From an uncultured Lachnospiraceae bacterium (GTDB taxonomy: Bacteria > Bacillota > Clostridia > Lachnospirales > Lachnospiraceae), in the NCBI GenBank assembly GCA_910579805.1, contig CAJTWM010000001.1:62001-126000 (forward strand): a stretch of 64,000 bases of DNA, read 5' to 3'. Positions 10,701-18,800 of this stretch are shown in pieces (the stretch's first letter is position 1; each line of letters begins with the position of its first letter). The position numbers were made by a program, and so were the translations under genes. The notes beneath the pieces are model-generated. The model was not told the DNA's origin. It saw only the letters and a list, made by a program, of their open reading frames with translations, and ran no database searches.

Positions 10701-11272
10701 TTATATTCGTATTTTCCTGCTATCAATGTCGCTTGTCCGGTCCAAGTATTATTTTCTCCCTTGGTCAACGCGCACATTTCAGACCAGCTTCCGCCTGACA
10801 GACCGCCTTTCACTATAATTCTGTCAATATCCGAAGCAGCAAGATTCACGTTTGCATTGGCTGTATTATCCCAATATGCAAAGTAAGAATCCGTCGGGAC
10901 GCAGGTAAATGTAACCGTATTTCCTGCGACGCTGTGTGTAACAGCCGCATCAAAGTTATCACCTGTCACAGGCGGTTCGGTGCCCTCGCCAGTGTCGCCG
11001 CCTGTACCGGTATCACCGCCAGCGCCGCCGTCTCCTTCCCCTTCTGCCGCGCCGTCATTTGTCTCAGGCGCCTGTATCTCAGTTTCCGGCTGCGCCGTCT
11101 GTTCCGGCTCGCCGTCAAGTTCTGACACCGGCGTCACTTCATTCACATCAGTGATTTCCGTTTCCACCTGTGCCGCCGATACGGTCAGACTATTTACCGG
11201 CGCAGCCGTAAGAATCATCACTGCTGCCAGTATACCGCTGAGTATCGACTTGAAACATCTTTTTCGTTTCAT
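4754..11272 (-). CDS. Secreted multidomain GH13 amylase/pullulanase-type enzyme (2172 aa)
   Basis: A giant extracellular alpha-glucanase. Residues 1-34 are a Sec signal peptide (basic start, hydrophobic core, VSAA end). Before the catalytic domain come several starch-binding or E-set-like modules: about 100-215, 320-400 (GSFNGW core), 440-530, and two CBM41-like modules around 640-870 (the ALWIWETDG and DWYFYTWNNG segments are typical). The GH13 barrel spans about 1060-1480: IYFAVTDRFFDG entry strand, nucleophile Asp in YYRVDTVKHV (about 1264), acid/base Glu in MIGEWAG (about 1292) and third Asp in GSHDEDG (about 1359). The C-terminal 600 residues are about seven repeated Ig-like modules, each with Tyr-Thr-Gly and Gly-x-Gly-x-Tyr motifs. 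There is no LPXTG anchor; the protein ends TVAWWWNLLN. The ATG at 11272 has GGGAGG 9 nt upstream. All three catalytic residues are present, so it should be active. Whether it debranches (pullulanase) or cuts alpha-1,4 bonds is not decided by sequence alone. Confidence 0.9.
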   Translation of the reverse strand: MKRKRCFKSILSGILAAVMILTAAPVNSLTVSAAQVETEITDVNEVTPVSELDGEPEQTAQPETEIQAPETNDGAAEGEGDGGAGGDTGTGGDTGEGTEPPVTGDNFDAAVTHSVAGNTVTFTCVPTDSYFAYWDNTANANVNLAASDIDRIIVKGGLSGGSWSEMCALTKGENNTWTGQATLIAGKYEYKFFAYRVANANGEHYAVGGNKGFTINGILGTNVTALKNQELSLDAQLSGYKEDNEATIPVSYALSQESSAYSEHIEITGDVGSQKLLVKNTLDASVKAVTLTATDTSDENNTATVKVTILAKEYTEDGNVKSPVPGKGEATFNHFAPAAETVTVKGSFNGWTNVPMVFNEDTGYWSVTLKMDKGTYEYGFEVNGAWTKDKLNTDPKAENGNDLVTVTEDDVDKPVSPYPAVTGTTVKFTYVNNALPDDAKVCVAGIDGWDEYKDGYMLKKNAETGEWELTLTGLAAGRYTYKFVYFDANETDPAKQDKWVTDDRNTNPLVDGNSVFYIAGLKMPGEAPIVKLGNSAKLPAGWTLYAANGITSDAAVTYALSEETAKAEYAGKITLAAVEGVPTVSISEDFPADVTSFTLTAKGQDAEGKEITADFSVNVVEAIYKYTIYYYDEIHTTIKDAALWIWETDGAPAKAPTYFTETEVLADGNTWMKATAEVSYANMSIIPRSYSDDWAWQDSDRVYKNTDGEDKTLYIVYQDGAGRTNIYTELPEIVPLEKRYIVAEYTRTTQTASDWYFYTWNNGYTGFYPFEGEGNKKMAVIPLGQGLDTITFCLERTYEATDTLPEGAAVGDHWGEKDGGDHFITMPVDQSVIKIKIEEGKGVVGAYPYNIGYEIAPKESKIHFYYRNDEKFKAGSEGGYASVQIEINGKAYNMVWNAEDQRYTYDLENLVPGTYQYRYILKETASSDPEYVLDKFNEVTTEDQKYSVCEYQTFEANVTAEVFNANMDYNDNNVLSVAFEGKNGADVSGMEASSIMADLTALGGGLTPVDPKLMELSIAVKEGVAAGEKNIPITVIDQYANEYKTETKVNVVDRQKGADFDWDEAIIYFAVTDRFFDGNPSNNNPGYDTSATGPSSYHGGDFAGLTQKLDYLKDLGVNTVWITPIVANDMKAGLQTDVAGITSWGYHGYWASNFEKIDSHLGTEEEFKELLDAAHARGMKIMVDVVLNHSGYGQEGYFNGLLKDEAGNPIRMIREGSEMVDGNDQMSSLSGLPDFLTEKDEVRELLVEWQSNWISKYDIDYYRVDTVKHVDDTTWSAFKNALTKIDPDFKMIGEWAGAGYGTNNGMLRGGRMDSLLDFDYNGRALDFATGKISDTEKFLNARNAAIDNTATLGAFIGSHDEDGYIYTLVNERKVSKEKATELARVAASLQITSKGQVVIYYGEELGMTGANNYPYQENRYDFDWSQANESNATFAHYKKMLAIRNKYSEVLAKGSRKTIEASDEKGLDVFQRSWGDTTLTVGLNITDKEIEYTIAGLKAGAMYTDCYSGTRYVSDENGNVTVLIPAAAQGGTVVLAEGEFEERFIINQIPDQTYTGKNITFTPAQLKVYYGLTELKPGTDYTVKYKNNKTVGTATVTVTGKGNYTGRDVAEFNILPKDVEGTDIVYQDAMIETGKNLKPLTKITHNGIKLGTKDYKAEYYLLDENGNRTGEALSTVKTAGDYDLVITGLYDAETGRGNFTGSVTKRIRIYAKDSVTYIKNTVITFPENKRSYSQEYTGAAIEPLMMVVPKGSNKEPLTLGKEYTVSYNNQVEVGTAQVTITGVPEEGYIGSVTKTYKITGVKLSSVAQVDEANWQQKVVYDVVSGKAVQPGEITLKAKPGKEDTFTQGKDYTVSYQKNDKPGSATMVFTGKGKYTGTVTKKFTVTKIDLKADDSRLKYQVAPEAAYEKKGAKAAVSVSYDGVTLREGTDYKLTFVNNKALTTEETPANKIPYVKIIGTGNFAGTIFNMDAADTKHTTFSVVKSDLGTLKLTAVDKVFKDKNGAFISAPVLTENTGAKLVNNKDYEVKYYVTNEAGVEEEKTKTDTVAIGETGYTTVKMIATAKDNSNYKGTIETTYRVVQASISGAKVTVQAKVYTGKAITIDAQDFTKIKIGTTDLVYGQDYEIVKDSYVNNVKKGTASVTIKGLGNYGGTKKVTFKITSRTVAWWWNLLN

Positions 11273-11317
11273 ACCCTTATTCCTCCCTTTTTTCTCTGTT
11301 TCTGCCAAAAAGCATCT

Positions 11318-11381
11318 ACGAAATAGTTTCTAACTTTGCGAAAATTCATTTTCTTCCCAAAATATTTTCGAAATATTTCGT
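11318..11381. promoter_or_regulatory. Candidate operator pair at the amylase start point
   Basis: CGAAATATTTCG (11369-11380) is a perfect 12-bp palindrome exactly at the predicted transcription start. CGAAATAGTTTC (11319-11330) is a related imperfect copy 50 bp downstream, about five helical turns away. A further CGAAAT half-site (11409-11414) touches the -35 box. The centre of symmetry is AT, not the CG of a cre or LacI-family site, so the cognate regulator is unknown. Confidence 0.5.
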
Positions 11382-11387
11382 ACTTTT

Positions 11388-11417
11388 ATTATATTCTCTA
11401 AGCAGTCACGAAATCAA
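11388..11417 (-). promoter_or_regulatory. Sigma-A-type promoter of the amylase gene
   Basis: The minus strand has TTGATT (11412-11417), an 18-bp spacer and a perfect TATAAT (11388-11393). The predicted start point is near 11381, giving a 5' leader of about 110 nt before the ATG at 11272. Confidence 0.7.
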
Positions 11418-11499
11418 TTAGCCTATTCTTACAAAATATTTAAATTTTTTTTATTTAATTTTACTAATGGGTAATTTATTTTATTGGAATTGAAATAAA

Positions 11500-11533
11500 A
11501 AAAATCCCTAAGATTTCTCTTAGAGACTTTTTA
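11500..11533. terminator. Small terminator hairpin after the Rpn-family gene
   Basis: CTAAGA-TTTC-TCTTAG forms a short hairpin. Read on the minus strand it is followed by a run of eight T, suiting it to end the gene at 11556-12557. The plus-strand side also carries a T run. Confidence 0.6.
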
Positions 11534-11555
11534 TAATTTATCTTCCCTTTATGAT

Positions 11556-12557
11556 TCATAGTGTTTCATGCCAATATTTTTCCATACACTCTTCGGCTTC
11601 TGCCTGTGACAAATTCATTTTCCCCATAATATGCTTCAAGGTCTCTTGTCGGCTGTTGCCAAACTCCCTGCTTAGCCTAATCAAAGCCCGCGTTCCCTCT
11701 TCCTGACCTTCTTTCCAACCGTCACTTTTACCGATTCTATATGCTGTTTCCCGTTCATTCTCTATATGCTTTTCTTCATTATATTCAAATATACTCACAG
11801 CTATCGCCTCCGCACGATTTTTTGATAAAAACTCCTCCAATATTCCGTTTCTAATACAAAAGTCCACCGCCCGCCCTACCGCTTCTTCAAAAGGCATTTC
11901 TTTCGCATATTTCCTTACCTGTTCCACATACTTTGCATATTCCTCCAATAAATGACATGCTCTCATCAATTCCAAATTATACCCTAAATTGATATTGTAC
12001 ACAGTTACCACCAGTTCCAATTCCGGATATTCCTGTTTCTTAAGAAAAGCGTCCGATAACCTTAACAGTCGAACCGGCGGTTGTAAATCGATCCCATTAT
12101 AAAAAATAATGAATTTCGGCGCAGGCAGCCTGACCAACTCCGTACTATATAAATTTTCATCCTTTACTAGTCCTTGCAACACCTTTGTAACATAAATCAG
12201 ATCCCTTAAAGGCATATTCGGATTCACCGTTGACTGGTGCTCATATAGCATCAGTTCAAAATCAAAGACAAAAGAAATATCATTCTTATAGTTCATATAA
12301 ATTGCATTCTCCAAAGTCGTGACTTCAAGCTTCTCTAATTCTGTGTAAGATGACTTATTTACCGCATTATAAAGACTCAGGAGATTCCTTTTTTCTTGAA
12401 ACAGCATTCGGAATACAGTATCTTTGTAACATCTCTGTATCTGTATTTCGTTTTGAAAGGCTTCTATTTGTCCTCTCTTTAATGTTTTTTTCCGAACCGG
12501 ATTTTGTAACTGTTTCTGTTCTTTTTTCTTTGTTTCATTCATTTTACATTCTTTCAT
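11556..12557 (-). CDS. Rpn family (PD-(D/E)XK) recombination-promoting nuclease/putative transposase-like protein
   Basis: A 333-residue protein of the Rpn/Transposase_31 type, common in many copies in Lachnospiraceae. The N-terminal part has the motifs of the PD-(D/E)XK nuclease fold: DTVFRMLF, then FDFELMLYEHQSTVNPNMPLR, where the Asp, Glu and His-Gln pattern forms the predicted active site, and later FIIFYNG. The C-terminal third is helical and charged. E. coli Rpn proteins are DNA endonucleases that raise RecA-independent recombination; the cellular role in Firmicutes is unclear. The ATG at 12557 has GGGAGG 7 nt upstream. It stands alone with its own promoter and terminator. No terminal repeats were seen, so this is not a demonstrable mobile element. 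Confidence 0.8.
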   Translation of the reverse strand: MKECKMNETKKKEQKQLQNPVRKKTLKRGQIEAFQNEIQIQRCYKDTVFRMLFQEKRNLLSLYNAVNKSSYTELEKLEVTTLENAIYMNYKNDISFVFDFELMLYEHQSTVNPNMPLRDLIYVTKVLQGLVKDENLYSTELVRLPAPKFIIFYNGIDLQPPVRLLRLSDAFLKKQEYPELELVVTVYNINLGYNLELMRACHLLEEYAKYVEQVRKYAKEMPFEEAVGRAVDFCIRNGILEEFLSKNRAEAIAVSIFEYNEEKHIENERETAYRIGKSDGWKEGQEEGTRALIRLSREFGNSRQETLKHIMGKMNLSQAEAEECMEKYWHETL

Positions 12558-12697
12558 TTAGTGTCCTCCCATCAATGCAGAAGAACCGTTTCAGAATCTC
12601 CTGCTTATCAAAATTAGATTTGGATCAAAGCACGGATTTTCTGATAATTTAGAAATAAAAGAGAATAGAATTGAATTAAGAAAATATGCTTTTTATG

Positions 12698-12726
12698 ATT
12701 CTAGCATGGATCTATAGAAAACTCAA
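12698..12726 (-). promoter_or_regulatory. Promoter of the Rpn-family gene
   Basis: TTGAGT (12721-12726), a 17-bp spacer and TAGAAT (12698-12703) on the minus strand, about 140 bp upstream of the ATG. The rest of the 12558-12861 interval holds only this promoter and the pilus-locus terminator. Confidence 0.6.
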
Positions 12727-12783
12727 TCATAATATAACAAGCTACGCAAGCTGAATAAAAAGCTGCAAAGCAAAAGTAATTTT

Positions 12784-12827
12784 AAAAAGGCATTCCAAAA
12801 CCTTTCCGGTCTTGAAATGCCTTTTTC
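12784..12827. terminator. Strong bidirectional terminator at the end of the pilus locus
   Basis: A long hairpin: AAAAAGGCATT on one side pairs with AATGCCTTTTT on the other, extended by CAAGACC/GGTTTTG with small mismatches. T runs occur on both strands. It lies 35 bp after the stop codon of the giant DUF5057-type gene. Confidence 0.85.
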
Positions 12828-12861
12828 TTCGTTCACTTTATTTACTGCTCATTGTTCCCGT

Positions 12862-15800
12862 TTATTCCAACTCAAACAAATATGCTTTCAATACTTCCAG
12901 TTCTGCATAGATCTTATCCGTAACATACACATTTGCCGTCGTTGTATTGGTTGTGATCGTACTCTGAGCCTCAAAATAGAACTTCAGCCCATTATCGCAC
13001 TGCCTCATAACGGATTTCGGTACCAGAATATAGTAAATACCGCCGCTCCTTAAATTATTGGCGTCTACCGGACTGTCGTCCGAAGCGTTATACATCGCAT
13101 CCGCAAGACGGTTGACCCGTTTCTCCGTTCCGTTTACAGTGATCGTTTCCGATCCGTCCGCCGCCTCATAGAATACATGGGTGGCAATGCTCCTGCTTCC
13201 CTTTACAAAGTTGACGTCCTGTACGGTAAAGTAAAGCTTTTCATTGGCATCCGCAGTAGCCTCATCCGATAAGGAAATACCGTTGGCGTCGTCATAGAAC
13301 CGGTAAATGGTCTTGATCTCCCTCGCCTCCGGCAGGCCGTTCTCCAAAACGGAAATATAAGGGGATTTCATACCCGCCTGATAAGAAGCAATCATCGTAT
13401 TAATGAAAAGTTTCGCTTCGTCAAACGTATATAACGTACCGCCGCTGTTCTTATGTTTTGCGGAATGCCCCATGCCCGTATAGGTAATGTTGCCTTTATT
13501 ATAAATATAATAATTGTTGCGCACATCGTTCGGAGACTGGGAATAGACCGTCTCTAATTTCGCCATGCTGCCCGGCTGCACTCTTTCGCCCAAACAGAAC
13601 CAAACTACCAGATCGCTCTGTCCGTCCATATCGTCATCCGCCGTGTAGTCCAGTTCGTAGTACTGCCCGTGGGTCTGCGCCACCTCAAAATCCTGCGCCA
13701 GCTTATACGGATACTCCGTAATTTGGCCTTTGTTGACCTGCGTCACATGAATATTGCTTACTTCTCCGTTATTGACACGTTCCATTTCTCCATGATCATA
13801 AAATTTATCGTCCCAATAATAGCAATTATCATACCTGATATTGCGGTACTGATTGGTAAATACAATCTTTATCCCGCTTCCCCAGTTGCCCGACCACAAA
13901 TTATACTGGGTATACTCATTGTCAGAAGACGTACCCGGATCCTTCTCTACTTTCTGATTTTTCGCGCTGATCAGGGAATAAGTATAACCGTGGGTCTCCG
14001 CAACCGTTTCTTTTCGTCCGCTCTTAGGTTTATACGCCACATCCTTACTGCCGGAAACCACCTCATTCCATCCTGCCTCTCCTTCTTTTAAGGCAACGCC
14101 TCTTTGGAGTACCGGCGACTGCAGGATACCGTAGCGGTCCATGCCCACAAGCGGACGTACATATCTGTTCAGGCTCACGGCATTACTTGTATAATACCAT
14201 GAAGCAGGCATAAATCTTGCGTCCCAACTATCTCTCCATGGATATCCTTTTTCCTGTCCGTTGATGGAAGGATTATTGAAAAATGAAGTCGTATCATGAC
14301 CCAGCATCACGCTCTTTCCGCTGTTGATGAAGTCTATGATCGCGCCCATCGGCCCGCTCTGGCTGTCGCCGCTAAAATCGCCGTACAAATCGGAAAAACC
14401 TAAAATAAGCATATTAAAATCTTTCAGATAATTCGGATTATAGTCCTTATGATGTCTGTCAGGATTCGTATAATTCTCAAAATCCCACACGCTGATCGTC
14501 TTAATATCCAACTCAAAATCATCTGCAATTCCCGGATAGTATATACCGTTATGATATCCTCCATATATCAGAATATGGAAAAAGCTGCTCTTATTCGAAA
14601 CCTCGTCCTGAAGACTGATTACCGGCCCGAACCGATCCGTATTCCTGTTGATCTGACAGATTTTAAGTACTTCCTTCTCCATCCCCTTCAGCTTCGTATA
14701 GCCGTTGGCGGACGTATAGATATTAGGGTTGTTTACCTGACAGATCTCTATCCTCCAGGGCAGAAGACCCTTATATCCCATCGGCACCTCCCTGGTAAGC
14801 GTATATTCCGTTCCCGCATACAATCCGTCTGCTGAAACAAGACTGCCGTTTTGCCGATTAGTCATCGTAATATCGGATACCTCTTCCGCCTGCGAAAACT
14901 TACCGTCTGCATTTACATCGATATAAAGCTTACAGGAATACTGGGTATCCATACTTGCCGCGCCTTCATTTTGGATCGCAAAGCTATAACTTAACGTATA
15001 TTTTCCATACATATTCGGATTAATGTAATAAACATCATTAATAACCGTGCCGTCGCCTAAGATTCCCTCCGTCGCTCCATTCGCCGTAAATCCGCTCATG
15101 CTTACCTTAGGCCGGTTCAGATAAAACTTAAACAGTTCCGATCCGTTCTCGTCAATATCGCCTTCCGCATAAAAATTGGTATATCCCTTCTCCAATGCCG
15201 AATCTACAAACTCATACAGGTAAGTACAATTATCAATATGATCTCCGTCTACTTCCCGGACTGTCTGCTGCTCCTCCAGCTTTTCCACCTTAACGGACTG
15301 ACATCTGTTGTCCCAGGAATGCTTCGATAAATCCGCCACATCCCCGTTAAATGATACGGAATTTCCTTTCAGGTCCGGCTGATCATATAAGGTGACCCGG
15401 TATCCGTCTTTTACTTTCAGGCTGGAAATTCCTTTTTTCTCCATTTTTGCATAGATCTGCCGTTCCAAAAGAGCCTTTTGCTCAAACTCTCCCGTCCCAA
15501 CCGTTCCTCTCCTGCCTTTGAACCCTACGTCTTCAAATAAAGTCGCCGGCTGCTCGATAAACTCATCCGATACAATGACCGGATATGCGCCGTCAAGGAA
15601 AGAAGTTAAGGCGCGCATTTTTTCTTCCGTAATATCGTTTCCGCCATATCGTACATAATTATAGAAATATGTATAATCACTTCTGTTATTATTTTTGTAC
15701 TCCGTAGTCAGAAGACCGGATAAAGGCAGATTGACAACCCGCAGGTCTCCTATGTTGTAGTAGATCAGACCGTCCATATCATGATCGTTAAATACGGTAC

Positions 15801-18800
15801 TTCCTAAATATTTTCCGTCGCTGCTCTTTCCATTGTCCGTGATCCAGTTTTTCAGATTCAAATGTTCTTTGGACGTACCAATATAGATCAGGTCGTAGGT
15901 CTCGTTCAGTTTCTCAATCTTACCGATAAACTCCGCCGTAGTCATAACGGTAATATCCACGCTTTCCACTCCCGGCGCCCACTTCTGCAATTGCTCTAAC
16001 GTAATATCGGACTGGCCGACCTTTGCCGGCTGTATTTCCAAAACCTTAATGTGCTTCTTCGTTTCCACGCTTCTGCGGTTCTTATAATTGATAATATGCC
16101 GTAATGCCTCCGCCTGGGAGATATTGGTCGGAAGGGGAGCGTAATTCCCCGACGTATCCGATGTACGGAATAAATTCTCCAGTTCGATTTCATCCAAAAC
16201 GTTTTGGAATCCCTGTTCGATCTCTGCGCCTTCCGTATAGATCGTAGGCGTAAAGAAATTGCTGTTGATGATCGGAGTCCCAAACTTACAGTATACCTGC
16301 TCTGTCGTAAAGTTGTGGTCATCATCTTCCACCATTTCTTCCAGCAGCGTATCCACCGATACACCCGAAATCCCACTGGTGTGTTCTTCCAGCCACGCGG
16401 GCAATGATTCCTGACACATTACCGCCGCGAATTTGAATATCCAGGTGTTTTTTTGCCCTACATTAACGACCGTACCGTCGTTTTCATCGCTTCTATACAA
16501 AAGACCGCCGTCTACCAGACACGGAAGCGCGCCGGCTACAATACGCTCAAACAGGCTTCTTGCCGTACTTTCCGATAAATCGCAGCTATCAGCCGCATAT
16601 TGATCTCCTGATAACGTACTATCGGCGTTTTCATTTCCCGTCCCGGCACTGTCCGTACTTCCGCCGGTTCCGGGCTGCGTGCCGTTTCCGTCGTTGTTCG
16701 GACCCGTTCCGTCTTCATTTCCGGGTTCCGTGCTGATTTCGCTTCCTGCTCCTTCCCCGGACTCCGTACCGTTTTCACCGCCTGTTCCCTCTTCGCTTCC
16801 GGGATTTGTGCCGCTTTCACCGCCCGTTCCCTCTCCGCTTCCGGGATTTGTGCCGCTTTCACTGCCCGTTCCTTCTCCGGTTTCGGAATTTGTGCCGCTT
16901 CCGCCTCCTGCTCCTTCTGCGGGATTTGTATTGCCTGCGCCGTCGTTGCCGGGACTGCCTGCATCACTGCCGGTTCCGGGATTCACGTCTGTTCCCTCTC
17001 CGCTTCCTGCATTCGTGCCGCTTTCACCGCCCGTTCCTTCTCCGCTTCCGGATTCCATGCCGTTTCCGCTTCTTGTTGTATCGCTATTTACGGTTCCTAT
17101 GGTTTGTTCACCGCCCAGATCCCCGCCATTTCCGAGATCCGCACCGACATCTCTGTCTGCTTCGTTTCCTGTTCCTTCTCCGCTTCCAGGTTCTGCACCG
17201 TTACCGTTTCCGGCTTCCTCTCCGCTTCCGGGTTCCGTATCGTTTCCGTTTCCGGCTCCTTCTCCGTTTCCGGGTTCTGCGTCGTTTCCGCCGCCCGTTC
17301 CTTCTCCGTTTCCGGGTTCTGCACCGTTTCCGCCGCCCGTTCCTTCTCCGTTTCCGGATTCTGCACCGTTTCCGCCTTCAGCTCCTTCTCCGGGACTGCC
17401 TGCATCATTTCCGGTTCCGTTATCCGTGCCTTTTCCGATTCCGGCATGACCGATGTCGCTAAGGCTGCCGCCCGGTTTATTTTCCTCACCCACTATTTCA
17501 TCAATAACAGATGTTCTCATTCCTGAATTGATATATAAGAAATCAAATACCGGCGGTTCTCCCATGTTATTTAATTCCCCGGGAGTCAGGGTGATGACCT
17601 TTACAGGGAATTTTTCAAAATCGTCCGGCTCCATGTTTAAAACATATTTTTTGAACCACTCGTTATTGGTAAATGCATTCCTGCAATAGATTACGGTTCC
17701 GGCAAAATAATAGGTCTGCTTATTTTGATTTTCATCATCGCTTTCAATAAACTGATACTCACCGCCCGCACTTGCCGCTATGTCAGAAACAATATAAACG
17801 TGTGTATCCCCTGCAAGGTTTCCGTAATTCTCTACTCTCTTAAAGGACAGGATATAATATCCGTCCTCTCCGGCTTCTGAACCTGCCTGATCCGTTTTGA
17901 TTTCATCATCCGTTTCCGTTGTCGGTTCTACTTTCGTCTCGCTTTCCGGTTTGGTAGCAGTCTCCGTTTCCGTACCGCCGCTTTCTTCCGGCGAACTTGT
18001 ACCGGGTTGTTCACTGCCGCTCTCTTCGGGCGTTCCTGCATTTCCTCCCGTACTGCTTTCCTCCGGAGCGCCCGTACCGGGCTGTACACTGCTGCTCTCT
18101 TCCGGAGTACCGCCGCCTTCAGGCGTTCCTGTATTTCCTCCCGGAGTACCGCCGTCTTCAGGCGTTCCTGTATTTCCTCCCGGATTCCCGCCTCCTTCAG
18201 GCGTTTCCGGATTTCCTCCCGGATTTTCTGCGCCGGGCTGCGGGCTGCCGCCGTCTGCAGGCGGCTGGGGATCTGCGCCGGATGCGTCCGTCGGTTTCAC
18301 TTCGGCGCTCAGCCTATCCCATACCCTTCCGTTCCATGTCAGCTCCGAACCTGCATTTTCCGGCTCTGAAGGCTGTCCGCCGTTCTGATCCCCGGGATCT
18401 TGCTGTGGAGTGTCCGGAGTACCGCCGCCGCTGCTTTCGCTTGGCGGGGCGGGGCTGGAACTGCTTTCTACCGGAGGGGCCGGATCGGAACCGGTTTCTG
18501 CCGGAGGCGCAGGATTAGAACTGCTCTCCTCAGGACTGCCCGGAACCGTACTGCCCGGTTCCGGACTTACCGTCTCACCGCCGCCCGGATTCGAAGTTTC
18601 TGCCGGACTGCCGGTCTCCTGCGGCCCGGTTCCTGTCGTTCCTTCTGATCCGTCGCCTGTGCCGGTCTCTCCCTGCGTACCGGTCTCCTGTGTGCCGGTC
18701 TCCCCCTGTGTACCGTCGCCTGTCGTCTCTTCCTGCGTAGTTCCTGTGGTTTCCTCTTCTTTGGTCTCTTTGTCCGTTGTCGTCTCTTCTGTAGCAGTTT

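Noticed and set aside
16679..17449. A 256-residue plus-strand frame rich in Pro and Ser, with two other overlapping plus-strand frames
   Set aside because: They are the antisense of the Gly/Asn/Glu repeats of the giant surface gene. Repetitive GC-rich DNA leaves all frames open; there is no RBS or independent protein signature.
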